Shown here piece by piece: positions 11,665-23,149 of a DNA stretch of 64,000 nt. Origin of the DNA: Uloborus plumipes (taxonomy: Eukaryota > Arthropoda > Arachnida > Araneae > Uloboridae); NCBI GenBank assembly GCA_038373865.1, contig JAXGGA010001696.1, forward strand, positions 79,348 through 143,347, in the 5' to 3' direction. Position 1 is the stretch's first letter. Every line of letters starts with the position of its first letter. A model generated the notes under the pieces. The model was not told the DNA's origin, did no database searches, and worked only from the letters and a program-made list of their open reading frames with translations. A program made the translations under genes and the position numbers.

Positions 11665-12689
11665 CCGTCAGAGCATTAAAGATTAAACGTACAGAAACGG
11701 TTTCTAATTTGTCCTACGACATTTACCAAGAATAATTAACAAAATTATGTGTACATCGGCAATGTAATGTCTCCCACTACACTTTAAATACTCTAGAAAC
11801 TTAGATGGATACACTAAGATAAATGCAAGAAACAAATTACTCTCTCCTTTGTAAAACTCACGCTCAAATCACCGCCTAGGCAAACAAATTACAAATTCCG
11901 AGAAACGCACACAAACTATGAGCTATTGATGGCTGATTGCAAGGAAGCTTTTTAAAGTCTTCCAAAATCTTACAGTAAACAGACAAATTATTCACGGATT
12001 TGTTAAAAATTATTTAAGAAGTAACTTCACATTTATTGCATGGTACGAAAATAGTTTCTAATTTATTTTATAACACTTACCTATGTTACGTGTACATCGG
12101 CAACGTAATAATTCGTACTGCACTCTTTAAATATAGAAACTTAGATAAATAAACTTAGCAAGAAACAAATTACTCACCGCTTTGTAAAATTTCCACACTC
12201 AAATCATCGCCGAGGCAAACAAATTACAAATTCCGAGGAGCACGCATAACCTGTGAGACGTTGTTGACGGTGATTGACAGGAAGCTTTCTAAAATCCTCC
12301 AAAATTTTATTTCAGAGTACAAAGCAAGAAACTATTTACCGGTTTGCCACATTTTCCCACTCAAAAGAATTATTTAAGAAATAATTTCACGTTTAATTAA
12401 TGGTACAGAAATAGTTTCTAATTTATTTTGCAACACTAACCAAGAATAAATAACTAAATTATGAGTACATATCGGCAACGTAACACCTAATATTACACTT
12501 CAAATAGAAACTTTGATGAATAAACTTAGCAAAGAAACAAATCACTCACCGTTGTATAAAATTCTCACACTCAAATCACTGCCGAGTTAAACAAATTGCA
12601 AATTCCGAGAAGCACACACAACCTGTGAGGCATTGTTGATTGTCAGGAAGCTTTTTTAAAAGCGGCCCTCAGGTAAGTGATATTATTTC

Positions 12690-12920
12690 TTTTTTTTTTC
12701 TGGTCGCGATCGCCAGTCGTGCTCTTTGGCTCCTTTGTCACGATGTGACGTTTATCGACAGTTTTCTTCCGTCAGTTTTAGGATTTTTCATTGGTGGATC
12801 GCGTGACGGAGCCGCCCCCTTTTGCGCGCTACCCATCTTCTTTTTTAGCCTGCGAGGAAAAATGGGCAGAGTCAGTGACGTCACAGAACGTCTTCTGAAG
12901 AATTTTCAGGAGTCAGAATG
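12690..12920. promoter_or_regulatory. GC-rich promoter-like patch
   Basis: A locally GC-rich patch contains a full CRE (TGACGTCA, 12876-12883), an inverted CCAAT box (ATTGG, 12790-12794), a GC box (CCGCCCC, about 12812) and several CpGs. Just upstream, CTCAGGTAAGTG near 12669 would make a strong splice donor. No recognisable gene follows on either strand within a few kilobases. A short frame (12861-12920, MGRVSDVTERLLKNF) lies inside and is not recognised. Confidence 0.3.
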
Positions 12921-13309
12921 AGCCTGAATTGAAATGCTTGGAGGATGAAGGGGCTGAATTACATTTAAAAAATGAACACTGTACAATGGCAAGCAATGGA
13001 TACAGCTAAGCATTTAAAACTTGGTACATCAAGCAGTAGATGTTAATAACATCAATTTCATACGCACACTAATGACAAAACCAGAAAACAAAAAAGCTGC
13101 AACAACTTCAACAATTAAACTTTGAACTTTAATTACTCGCAATTTCTGTTTTGTCATATGACCCATTCATCTCCGAAGCCCTTCAGTTGTCTTCATAAAA
13201 TAAGAGGGTTAATGGTACCCTTCCAGTCGAGCATGGAACACAGGGTCGAATTCCAGTCCCAGATGCATAAAAGAATCAAACTAAAATTTTAACGAGTGTC
13301 TAACCTGCC
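12921..13309. other. No feature recognised
   Basis: This is unremarkable AT-rich sequence between the promoter-like patch and the SINE. No frame or repeat is recognised. Confidence 0.5.
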
Positions 13310-14335
13310 ACCTTATCTACAGTGGTCAGAGAAATCTGACCAGGACAAGGAAGTGCCAGGTTCGATTCCCGGATCGGGCAGAGATGTATGTCCTCTCTCT
13401 CCTGTTCTTATCCTTTCTTTGTGTGAATGTGCTGTTGTGTTGGGAGGGGCTACCTACTAGGGATGCACCGATAAGTAAATTGGCCGATTACCGATTACCG
13501 ATTAATCGGCTGAGCCGATTAATGATGAGGGTAATTGTTTTTCTGCTACCAATTTTACCATCACTGTTTTTTTATCTCTTATGCAATTCCAAGTTTAGAA
13601 ATAGTAAGTAATTTATTTCTGGTAGAAGATTTTTTTTCATTTTCCTAGCTTTCACAAAATAATTTCAATATTTTATCAAATTTCTTAGAACCAATTTTCA
13701 TATTTGTGTCATTAATATTATTAACACATTGTTAGTTATGTTAATTGGAAATAAAAATTTATAAAAAAAAGGAGGGGTGGGGGAGTGTGTGGTGAACACT
13801 CCAATTTAGGAGTACTTTTAATTCATATATTTTAGTAATCAGTAGCAATTTAATTCAATACTTTTATTCTTTGAAAATTAGAGGTTATGTGAAAGCACTG
13901 TGCTAAGGAGAAAACGATCGCCACATGAAAAATGTTGTATCATTGTCTATGTATATTTATTCAAAGTAGGAGAATTAATTTTAAAAAATTTTTATATAAT
14001 CTGTGAGGATTATTATTACTGTTAATAAAATTATTCGTCATAGTTTCCTAGTGAAAGTATACTTTAAACAATAATGTCTGAAAAATATTTTTCAGCCGAT
14101 TAATCGGTCCGATTTTGCCGATTATTAATAATCGGCAAAGTGGCCGATTAATCGGTACTGCCGATTAATCGGTGCATCCCTACTACCTACCTTTTAATCG
14201 GGTTTCTATGGTATGTGTGTAGTGTGGAAAGTCAGGCTTCACACCAAATGACGGCACTGCTGGAAAAGTGAAGCAGCGCACCTCAAATTGCCAGCGTGGC
14301 TGTCACAAGACTATAACAACAATAACAACAGCCAG
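13310..14335 (+). mobile_element. tRNA-derived SINE split by a hAT element
   Basis: A perfect Pol III B box, GGTTCGATTCC, lies at 13359-13369, with an A-box-like TACAGTGGTCAGAG about 40 nt upstream. The tRNA-like head is followed by an unrelated body, and the tail is (AAC)/(AAT) repeats near 14307-14330. The body is interrupted by the hAT element at 13458-14182 and reads on across it when that element and one target copy are ignored. Confidence 0.7.
13458..14182. mobile_element. hAT-type element with TAGGGATGCACCGAT ends, TSD CTACCTAC
   Basis: The inverted ends TAGGGATGCACCGAT and ATCGGTGCATCCCTA are flanked by CTACCTAC at 13450-13457 and 14183-14190. The 100 bp inside each end is dense in CCGATTA / TAATCGG words. 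It is homologous, in the opposite orientation, to 50345-51101. No transposase is present. Confidence 0.9.
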
Positions 14336-14386
14336 AATCTAAAGTATGACACAAAAAACATCTTCAGACCATTTTCCGACTCCACG

Positions 14387-14679
14387 CAAGGACGGATACA
14401 AGGGAGGGGCGATGGGGGCGATCGCCCCTCCCTTGAGAGACTCTTGTCCAACATTTTTTTAGATTTTGAAGATCAAAAAAGGCAATTTTAGTTGATCTTT
14501 GATGACAATAAGGATAAGGGTTGGGAATTCCGGGCTATGATCTAGAAAGTTTTCGAAATGGAAGACCAAAACATTTGTAATCAATATATGTTGACAAGGA
14601 TGCATGGCGAAAAAAAATGGGCAAGTAAGAAAAAAAAAACAATCGCCCCTCCCTTGGAATATTTCTGGATCCGCCCTTG
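14387..14679. mobile_element. hAT MITE, CAAGGGCGGATCC family, copy 1
   Basis: The ends are CAAGGACGGAT and, inverted, GGATCCGCCCTTG, each followed by CAAGGGAGGGGCGAT-type blocks. The flanks are CTCCACG and CTCCACAG, an 8-bp duplication with one base lost on the left. It is the same family as 25551-25840 (opposite orientation), 15908-16160 and 29149-29267. Confidence 0.8.
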
Positions 14680-14689
14680 CTCCACAGCC

Positions 14690-15250
14690 ATGACAAACAA
14701 GCAAACCATCAACAACATCAGTATCAGGCTGGTCATTTCGACTTTTTCTATAGGTAGGGGAGGGGTGAAAGTGTGAAAACTCAATGCAAATTTTGTCTAA
14801 AAAAACTCCACTTATACCTATAAAAATAATAACTTTTCTGTCCCACCCCCCATATGATGAGGCTAATTATTAAAACTAATTGCTTAATCAGCTCACATGA
14901 ACAGGGGGCGAAGAAGGGGAAGGAGGGCATAGAGTGCAGGCTTAGTTAGTGGGTCTCAGTTTAAAGGGAAGGGAGGGGGGGGTCTCGTTCTCGGCGAGGC
15001 TTTCTGTAGCATATGAGGAGAAGGGATTGCGCCGTCGCATTAACGGGAAATGAGCACATTTGCCATAAAAGTGAGAAAGCAAATGAATTGAACCGAAATT
15101 TGAATGAAAATTTGACAAATAAGGAATGGCCGAAATAGTTTAAAATTATCTCAATTCTTCAAGTGGGCAGCAGAGCGAGAAAAGTTCTTGTATATCCCGT
15201 GTAAAATTTTTAAAAAATTTATTGCCCTGGTTTTGATACTAAATACCTGA
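14690..15250. other. No gene; G-rich transposon debris
   Basis: The stretch contains runs such as GGGAGGGGTGAAAG and GGGAAGGGAGGGGGGG, which look like ends of G-rich MITEs, set in AT-rich sequence. Ends could not be paired. Confidence 0.4.
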
Positions 15251-15260
15251 TTTAAGGTTT

Positions 15261-15500
15261 TGCTTCCAGGGTGGGTCACGAAAGGTCACTGTGACCTCTC
15301 AAAAATTGCTTATTTGTCTGATAATTCTCAAAATTTGGAGATTGTATCGCAACTATTTTTTCTTTGATGCCCAGATGCAGGTACGTGTCTGGTTTTATTC
15401 ATTGGAAAATTCGGCGTTTCACTCACCAAATGGAGAATCCCCCCACCCCCTCCTTACTGAGTTAAGTTCGGAGTGCCCCTGTTTTATTCACTGATACGAA
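15261..15500. mobile_element. Fragment related to the 42520-43030 hAT element
   Basis: AGGTCACTGTGACCT at 15283-15297, followed by CTCAAAAATTGCTTAT, matches the left part of the 42520-43030 element. The interior stays similar for a short way. Terminal repeats are not recognisable, so this is a decayed fragment. Another hAT-like start (CAGTGGCGTACC) at about 15514 has no partner. Confidence 0.45.
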
Positions 15501-15907
15501 TTCCCCTTTCAACAGTGGCGTACCTAAAGGGGGATAGGGGGTCAGGACACCCTTCCCACGAAACAGGAAAATTATATCTATGAAAATTAGAGCAGATATT
15601 AGTTATGGAGGGAGCAAGTCCAATCATTAACTGCTGAAAAGGCTGAAAGGAAGATCTCAAGTCACATGGTTCAACATCGGCGAATGAGAGACATGTTTCG
15701 CGTTGAACAAGTGAAAGAAACATGATTTCTTCCAACACCCCTGTTATTTAAAATATGTCACGTGACCTGAGATCTTTGTTTCAAGAATTGAAGACTTCAC
15801 TCTCTCTACCTTTATTCCTTCTCGATGGCATGAACACACATGTAATGGCCTAAATGCGTGATTTTCGACCTTTAATTTAGAAAATTTTTGTATACCTCCC
15901 CCCCCCC

Positions 15908-16160
15908 CAAGGGCGGATCCAGAAATTTTTCAAGGGAGGGGCGATTGATTTTTCTACTTATTTTTACTCTGCATACTGGTTTATAAATATCGATCAGAAA
16001 GGATTCATACTTCAATTCCGAAAACATTTCCGGGGAGAACCCGAAACATTCATCCCCTACTTCATTAAAACTTGTATAAAATTGCTTTTTTTAAGACTTC
16101 AATATTCCCGGAAAGAGTCCCCAAAGGGAGGGGCGATCGCCCCCATTGCATCCGCCCCTG
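15908..16160. mobile_element. hAT MITE, CAAGGGCGGATCC family, copy 2
   Basis: It starts CAAGGGCGGATCCAG and ends with GGGCGATCGCCCCC and CCGCCCCTG. It lies in a C-run, so the target duplication cannot be read. It is about 40 bp shorter than the copies at 14387 and 25551. Confidence 0.7.
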
Positions 16161-16164
16161 CCCC

Positions 16165-17160
16165 CCTCCAACCTACGAAACATTTCTCGCTTCCCCACTG
16201 CCTTTCTTTCACTTAAGATAAACTAAAAGCCCTACTTTCTACCTTTTATTTCCCCACGAATAAAATCCATCATCTTGGGGACACAAGCCATTTTCGCTTT
16301 GTCAATAAATTCTCGGCACTGCCGAAGTTAAATACTCCAGGTATCCTCTTTCTGAAGACAAAGCTGGTCATTCTGGTGTTTGTGTTACCGCCAGAAATAC
16401 TAAGGCAACCATTGTTATTCCTTCGATTCTACTCCCTGGGAACGACCATTTAGGTCATTATGTTTCACAGGTGTATACAAACTGTCGTATTTGTTTAGCT
16501 TTCGCTTTATCCATAATTAACCGAGATTTCGAGAAATAAAGACACTAGCTTTTTTTGTTGTTCGTGGAGTGATGAAAGTGTAATATCTGGTTGATTGATT
16601 TGCATTATTGCAGCTTATTGAAGAATATTTTTACGCGTTAAGTTTTTTAATTTGATAGTGACTTTGTTTTCTTAATTTTTTCTGCCCCCTGTGTAAATGA
16701 AATGCTTTTTTTTAGCGATTTCACATCAATAGTTGAAAGAGTCTTGGTTTCTAAATGGAATAAACAAGGTGTTGTTACGATTTGTTTTGTTTTAATAATT
16801 AAAAAAAAAACCTTTTAAATCAAGAAATGACTTAGAAGTAATAATAGGTGAAAAAAGCAATGAGTTCATAAGTTTTGTTCAATAAGTAATAAAACTCGAC
16901 TAACCCTAACCACGATTTGCCCGAACTTGGTAACTTTTCAAATAATGTTTTATTGGGACTGGGATTATTACAGCGTTATGATAATTTTATTTCGTATCAA
17001 TTTTAATTGGGCATTAGTAATCAGGACATTTTTGTATTTAGACGAAGTTTTGCTAAAATCTTCATCTAAATACAAAAGTATTAAGTTCATCTACTCAGGC
17101 CTTTTTCCTACAAGAACGTGGATCTACCAAAAAAAAAAAAAAAACTTTTTATGTAAAATT
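16165..17160. other. No gene; diverged copy of the 3.4-kb module
   Basis: This is mostly unrecognised. At about 17030-17130 the words TTTTGTATTTAGACGAAGTTTTG, in part, and GTTCATCTAC recall the Helitron-like module at 3440-3500 in decayed form. Confidence 0.4.
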
Positions 17161-17168
17161 TTCTTGAA

Positions 17169-17590
17169 TCAAGCTTTGAATGAGAGCAAAAGTGCAGACG
17201 ATTTGTAACCGTGACGAGGGAAATCCCTCTCTAAATAAATATTCAAAACGACGAGCTAGATTTATTCTCGTCGTGGTGGTAATCAGAAAAATCAAAGGAA
17301 CATCATCCTAGATCAAGTGAGATAAATAAGCAATTTGTGATTGCTCAAAAACTAAAAAAATAAATAAAATAAAAATATCATTCAAGCTTTGAATGAGAGC
17401 AAAAGTGCAGAAGATTTGTAACCATGACGAGGGAAATCCCTCTCTAAATAAATATTCAAAACGACGAGCTAGATTTATTCTCGTCGTGGTGGTAATCTGA
17501 AAAATCAAAGGAACATCATCCTCGATCAAGTGAGATAAATAAGCAATTTGTGATTGCTCAAAAACTAAAAAAATAAATAAAAGAAAAGTA
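17169..17590 (+). repeat. Recent 223-bp tandem duplication
   Basis: Unit 1 starts at 17169 and unit 2 at 17392, both with TCAAGCTTTGAATGAGAGCA. They differ at only a handful of sites over about 200 bp, so the duplication is recent. A frame covering each unit is not recognised. The inner phrase CGACGAG...CTCGTCG can fold. Confidence 0.9.
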
Positions 17591-17718
17591 AAATAATAAT
17601 AATAACAATAATAATTTTAAATTTGACATCTTGAAACCCAATTATGGTCTTCACAAATTACAAATTGCGATAGGTGTTTGAGTGAGAATGTTTGTGAAAT
17701 GTTAGGCTTTTTGTGTGA

Positions 17719-17785
17719 ATCAGTGTGTGTGTGTGCGTGGTTGTGCAGGCATGTAGGTGTGCGTGCGTGCGTGTGTGTAGAGCTT
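17719..17785 (+). repeat. (TG)n-rich microsatellite
   Basis: This is an interrupted GT/GTGC run on the plus strand. It creates chance frames rich in alternating Val/Cys or His/Thr. Confidence 0.9.
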
Positions 17786-18560
17786 GAACGCCACCACCCT
17801 GGAGAGGCGGAGGCCCAGGACCAGAGGAGTGGTCCCGCGCCTGCAGAGGCGGGTGGAAAGTTGTGATCTCTCAGAGGCATCCAAACAAAAATCAAAGAGA
17901 GCCAACGGAGGTCAAATAAAAGAAAAAACAATTCGCTAAGTGCTTTAAAAAATGTACAATTAAATGCGCAGCAAAGGGATGACGAATAAGTGAGAGACAT
18001 ATAACATGGAAGTGTATGTTTTGGTCGAGCGTATGTGGCCTACATATGTCCGAAGAAATAAATTCCTTCAGACTCATGCATAAATTTCTCATAGACTGTC
18101 TGATTCCGGGAAATTTACACACAGTATTTCATTTTCGCCTCTGTCTGCACGATAGAGAAACATTTTACTCAGTCCGGATTTTGATTGACCTAAAATGTAG
18201 AAGTGATTTAAAACAATACTTTCCATTTATCAACCTTTCCTGGTCCGTTGACTATTTAACTTTGATAAATAAATAATTAAATAAATGAACGTCAGACTTG
18301 TTTTTAAAATAAATTTTAGAAAAAAGAAAAAAAAAACTGAAAGAGATATATGAAATAATAACGTACGTTATTTAAAACCTTCTTTTTGTCATTTACGTTC
18401 AGTAACATTGTGATGTAAATATTACACTTAATCATTATAACTATTATTATAATTAATACAAAGTGTTCCGTTTTCACTTGTATGACCATTACTTTCGCAA
18501 CTCTTCGTCCTACACTTCCAGTGGCGAAAATGCTAAAAATGAAGTGCAGAGTTAATGTGT
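17786..18560. other. No gene recognised
   Basis: Frames on both strands are short and unrecognised. A GC-richer patch directly after the microsatellite (about 17790-17865) has no recognised function. Confidence 0.4.
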
Positions 18561-18570
18561 TAACACTTAA

Positions 18571-18732
18571 CAGGCCCGTCATTTAGGGGCGGCAGGCCCC
18601 CCCCCCTGACTTTAGGAAATCAATGTATTGGCATATAAGTGGGCGTGGTTTTGCCACTTTTTAGTAAATTTTACATTGTGTATGCACCCTTTGCCCCCCT
18701 CCCCTCCGGAAAAATTCAAAATGACGTCCCTG
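18571..18732. mobile_element. CAGGCCCGTCATTT MITE, solo copy
   Basis: The ends are CAGGCCCGTCATTT and, inverted, AAATGACGTCCCTG, with a C-run inside the left end and a C/G-rich block inside the right end. It matches 1064-1242. The flanks do not give an exact duplication. Confidence 0.65.
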
Positions 18733-18763
18733 TGTGTTAAAAGTTTGAAGAAAAAAAAATATA

Positions 18764-18939
18764 CAGTCGACGCTTGATATAAAGACCATCTCCGTTCCAA
18801 AGAAATAGGTCTTTATAACGGGTGGTCACTATAACAGGTAGAATTTTTGTGTTTCGGGAATCAAGTTGGGGCTTTTCCCACTGGTCTTTATAATGGCATG
18901 GTCTTTATAACGTGTGGTCATTATAACGAGCGTCGACTG
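18764..18939. mobile_element. pogo/Tigger-like palindromic MITE, TA duplication
   Basis: The ends CAGTCGACGCT and AGCGTCGACTG are flanked by TA on both sides. The whole unit is close to a palindrome with GGTCTTTATAACG-type words. TA duplications and CAGTCGA ends fit pogo/Tigger-type MITEs. Confidence 0.8.
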
Positions 18940-19457
18940 TATATGGAAATTAAGAGCATAAAAAAGCTTTTCGAAACAAATAAAGTTTGATATTAAAACG
19001 ACTAATATTTACCGAGATATGAAACGCAGGGTTTTGTGACTTACACCATTTTGCACTCGATGGCACTAATACAGATTTGGATAAAATATATCTGCTTGAG
19101 GTTTCAGTAGAATGACAATGACAACCAATCATTTAATGAAAAGACGACACGTGCCGATATCATTTTCTTCACGGAAATATAAAACGTTGAGCTCGATTAT
19201 CTCTTCGAGCTTCAAGCTCAAAGATTTCAAACTTTTTGAATTTGAATTATTTTTCAAAGGAGATTTTTTTTTAAATTTAAATTAGGGGACCCGAGGTCCG
19301 TGTGAATAGTTATACATTTCATATTTTTGATTTTTTTTTTTAACTTCAAACTTTTAATATCTTATAACTCTGAACCTCATGTTGAGATTTTTGCAATTGG
19401 AAGCAGGCATCTAGGACGAAACTAAGGCCCCTATATAGACGAGCCGACGCATCAAGA

Positions 19458-19876
19458 TTAACCCTTTAAGCGGTCAATTATTTTACCAGAAATGCTTCCA
19501 AAAAAGGCATATTTTTTATTGCATATAGTTAAGTGCCATTCTTAACAGAATAAGAATATTAAGAATTTTTATTTATTTTTTTATTTTTTCGTTTTCAATG
19601 CTTTTACTTTTTTTTTTTCAATTTTGGTCACAAAACCCCGCAATATTTGCTTTTTTCAAGTACATTCTGCATGCAGTAATGAATGGTTTACAAATTATGC
19701 AAAAATTTCTCTCACACTTACTGTAAATTTTGAGGTTTACAATTTTCCGAACAGTTCGGGCAAACCCAGAAAAGAAAATCTGAAAATATCGATACCCGTA
19801 CTCCGTACGGGCAAACCAGATGAGGCCAATTTCGGGTAGCACGTACACCGTACGGGCAAACTGCGTAAAGGGTTAA
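19458..19876. mobile_element. piggyBac-like MITE
   Basis: TTAA at 19458-19461 and 19873-19876 with ends CCCTTTAAGCGG and, inverted, TGCGTAAAGGG. Near the right end, CCGTACGGGCAAAC occurs twice. It is inserted in the left arm of the outer element at 19421-25975. Confidence 0.75.
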
Positions 19877-20219
19877 ATTTGACCACTTTGGATCCAGCGC
19901 GTGTTTGAGGGGTTTCTTTTTTGGCCAGTTATCGCTTTTTGGTAATTTTTCACGTGAATTTAATAAGGCTCGACCGATGGCATTTTTTGGCCGATGGGCC
20001 GATGCCGATTGTTGGCCGATTGTTCAAAGTTGGCCGATGGCCGATTTTTTTCCTTTTCCATCGGCCGATGGCCGATGGTTAAAAAAAACCAAATTATTAG
20101 AAAAATAAATATTTATAAGAGATATGATGGGTCATATATTCATTTCATTCTAATTATTTTTCAGTCATTCAGATTTTGGGCCTAAATTTCTATTTTACTA
20201 CCACTCGACAAAAATTATA

Positions 20220-20240
20220 TGAGAGAGAGAGAGAGAGAGA
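20220..20240 (+). repeat. (GA)n microsatellite
   Basis: An uninterrupted GAGAGA run inside the large hAT-type element. Confidence 0.9.
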
Positions 20241-20461
20241 CGCAGTAAGTTGAGAACTCATTCGTACCATTTGTACTGTTAGGTGTAGTCATGAAGATAC
20301 TTTCGTAGCTGTAATCCGATGTTCCAAATGTGCTTTTTACTTTTACTTTTTCTTTTTCTGACTATTCAATTTTAATTTCAATGCAGAATAATATCTTAAA
20401 TTGGTGACAACTGATCTATATCATCGCAAAGAGTTTCCATATATTATTTCTCTAAGCCGAA

Positions 20462-21157
20462 TCCTATACCCGGTCGAAACTCGCTCATTTCTTTATCGAA
20501 TTGCAAGAAAATTTATGATTTTGAAGCTTATCCCGCGGGCTATTGACGAAAATTAGACCCACCCTCTAAAAAGTGTCGGTTCGTTTTTTATTCGAACTTC
20601 AATTTTTGGGCACAAAATTGACTCTATCTAGCGAAATAATTGTCGTATCGTCTCCATTTTGATTTCATTCGAAAGATTAAAAAAAATGCGTTCTTTAGAA
20701 CGTTTCTCCGCTAGCGCCGCGTAACGAGAATCTCGAAAATCCACGTTTAAGCGACTTATAAGCGATTGAAGTTTGAAAAAGTTAAATTTTTTGCTCAACT
20801 GTTAAAATTGTTACATTGTTGTTCAAATCAATTTTAAATGCGACATTTCAAGCCAAGGCTTAGCTCGGTAAACCTTAATTGTAACTTTTATTGTTTCAAA
20901 ATACTATGGTAGTTTTGCGATAACGTTAGTATTTAGTTTAGTAGTAGCCTAGGGTATTTGATTTTAATATAGGGTATCACTTTTGTAGTAGTTGTAAAAG
21001 TGAACGTGTCTTTGATCTCTTTGAAAAGTTGTCAGAACGACGGCAGTAGATGGCGATGTTGTGCATATGAAGCCAATAAAAATTGTCGTATTAAATTTTA
21101 AGTTTAGAGTTTTTTTTTTTTTTTTTTTTTTTGCGGAATTCCGCACGGGTCACCTAG
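20462..21157 (+). mobile_element. Helitron-like non-autonomous element
   Basis: The 3' end has a T-run, the palindrome GCGGAATTCCGC, ACGGGTCAC and CTAG at 21154-21157 followed by T. Just before it, GATGGCGATGTTGTGCATA is a phrase I associate with Helitron 3' regions. The 5' end at TCCTATACCC, after an A, is my best guess. No helicase frame is present. Confidence 0.55.
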
Positions 21158-21825
21158 TTTTATAATTAACAAAGAAAGATACAACAAAGATGGAGAAAAA
21201 ATAAGATGATGAATTTGGTATCGGCAGGGCAGTATTTGACAAAATTCCTATTGAAATTGTCGATATTTGTAACATGAATCTCTGTAAAGCAGTTCCTTCC
21301 GCATTGGTCCGCAATATATTCTTTATTCATGAATTCCACGTACATATACGAAAACGTTTGAGCGTTTGAGATAAAAATTTGAAACGGATACTGTGTTTAG
21401 TAATAGGCAACTGCTTTATTGTTTAACATAAACATTAAAAAAAAAGACTTCAGCAATAACATGTGGATTTAGATATACACCAAACTTGGTTAAAAAAAAA
21501 AAAAAACTTCCTATTATGTTGTTTATCATTAAAAAAAATACTGAACCAGTCAACAAATTACATTGTGTGAGTGGAAAAGTTCTTTAAGATATTTGTAAAC
21601 CATAAAGTTAAGCAAAACAAGAAGTTCCGTCAAGAACTAAACGAGCCTACTTTTCCGTACATCGACATCGGTATTCTAGCATCTGATCAATATTCTTTTA
21701 ATTATCTGAGACGACAAATGATATCAAACGTACCTTTTTAGCACCTAAAGCTGATTTCTAAAAACCAAATATACAGATTTCATCTGATGAACTATACTAC
21801 ACAGCAACTTAAGTTGACACTGAAG

Positions 21826-22558
21826 CAGGGGCGGGTCCAGAACAAGCTCTCGGAGGGGGCCATCCTCTGTGTATGTAAAAAGGGGGAAGAAGGGGGGGGA
21901 GGGATTGGTTTATAAAAAAAGTGCTTTGGCAAAAACTTCTTCAATAGTTAACTATGAAATTTCATACATTAGTTATAAACAAAAGAATGCGGTTAAAATC
22001 TAGATTTCCTAACATACAAACATGTAAATTTACTTTCATTTGCAATTTTGAAGCAAAATAAAACTACAAGACAATCACAGTAAATATTAGCCAACATTAA
22101 TCCATGTCTAAAATTTAGTGAGTATTGTTTATAAGTATCAGTTGATGTATGACTGAAAAAATACCAAACAAGTTATGGTAAATACTTTAACAAAATATAA
22201 AATAAAATAAAATTCGTGTTTAATTAAGTTTGAAAAGCCAGATTATATAACTTTCATCAAAGCATGAAATTTACTTATATTAAAAAAAATTTAAACAAGG
22301 AAAAAACAAATGCTTAAAAAGAAAAAAATTCCACCAAATTAGAAATCGTTTTTTTTTTTCCTGTTTCAGCTAGAGATGTTACTGTCTGAAAAGGCTGAAA
22401 ATATTTTTAAAAAAAACTAGATTTGCTTCTATGTAAAAAATAGTGGTACAGTTAATAGAATTTTAAATAAGCAAGACCTAGTTTTCATTTTTGAAAATTT
22501 CTCTCCGCTCTCGGAGGGGGCCATGGCCCCCACAGCCCCTCCTCTGGACCCGCCACTG
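21826..22558. mobile_element. hAT-type element, TSD CACTGAAG
   Basis: The ends are CAGGGGCGGGTCCAGA and, inverted, TCTGGACCCGCCACTG, flanked by exact CACTGAAG at 21818-21825 and 22559-22566. CTCGGAGGGGGCCAT is repeated inside both ends. No transposase is present. It sits inside the 19964-25529 element. Confidence 0.9.
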
Positions 22559-22566
22559 CACTGAAG

Positions 22567-23060
22567 TCACTACGGGCTTCTGCTGAAGACAGCTTACAAG
22601 CAATTAGCGATCTCCTCTAATTCGCCAAGTAGGCTGTGACGTTTTATCTAGCTCGTTTTTCGTAATCTAACGTCACGCTGACGATGACGTCACGATCTTT
22701 TTGTCAAGAAACCTTGCAGTGTAGTATAGGCACATCAAAAGTAAACAAAAATAAAAAATAGACAAAAAGAACAAATAAATAAAGTTGTTGCATTTTTTAA
22801 ACAATGCAGCTTTTACAGTCTCTTCCGCAGAAAAGTAATTAATTGTTTTTAAAAAAAGAATTAAAAATAGGAAGCAAATCAAAATACATTTTATCAAACC
22901 AAAAAAAAAAAAAAAACAACTCCTTCCTAAAAACATGTCTCGAATTTCATTTTTAATCCGTTGCCAATAATTAAAAACAAATAATTGATTTAATAAATAA
23001 TAATATGTTCTCTTAAATGAGTAATTTGTTCGACAAAAAATCGTCTGCCAAAACAAAATG

Positions 23061-23099
<39 letters not shown>

Positions 23100-23149
23100 A
23101 CAAATGAATAAATAAAGAAAAAAATCGTCTGCACGGTTATTTCTTTTAA
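22567..23149. other. AT-rich stretch with an (AAT)n microsatellite
   Basis: A run of AAT units lies at about 23060-23094. The long minus-strand frame across 22673-23134 is an artefact of this low-complexity DNA, with runs of Ile, Phe and Tyr. A CRE-like TGACGTCA lies at 22685-22692. Confidence 0.6.

Larger units (their letters stand above)
7930..12640 (+). repeat. Degenerate tandem array, about 170-190 bp units, broken by transposons
   Basis: The phrase AAGAAACAAATTACTCACCG followed by TTTGTAAAATTCTCACACTC recurs in decayed form near 7975, 8985, 10790, 11000, 11830, 11980, 12160, 12325 and 12530. A second phrase, TTTCTAATTTATTTTACAAC, recurs near 8063, 9080, 10881, 11701, 12054 and 12415. 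From 11.7 kb on, units pair into a repeat of about 360 bp that includes AAATTACAAATTCCGAGAAG. The array is interrupted by 9114-10726, 11210-11664 and probably 8106-8673. No coding frame persists. Confidence 0.7.

Noticed and set aside
12640..12921. A 93-codon plus-strand frame
   Set aside because: It needs a TTG start and runs across a strong splice-donor-like word and a T-tract; its product is not recognised. The patch is noted only as promoter-like.
15514..15760. A further hAT element starting CAGTGGCGTACC
   Set aside because: No matching right end or 8-bp duplication could be found, so only a worn fragment can be assumed.
22673..23134. A 153-codon minus-strand frame with many Ile and Phe, looking like a membrane protein
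   Set aside because: It is made from an (AAT)n microsatellite and poly-A tracts; apparent hydrophobic segments are low-complexity artefacts.
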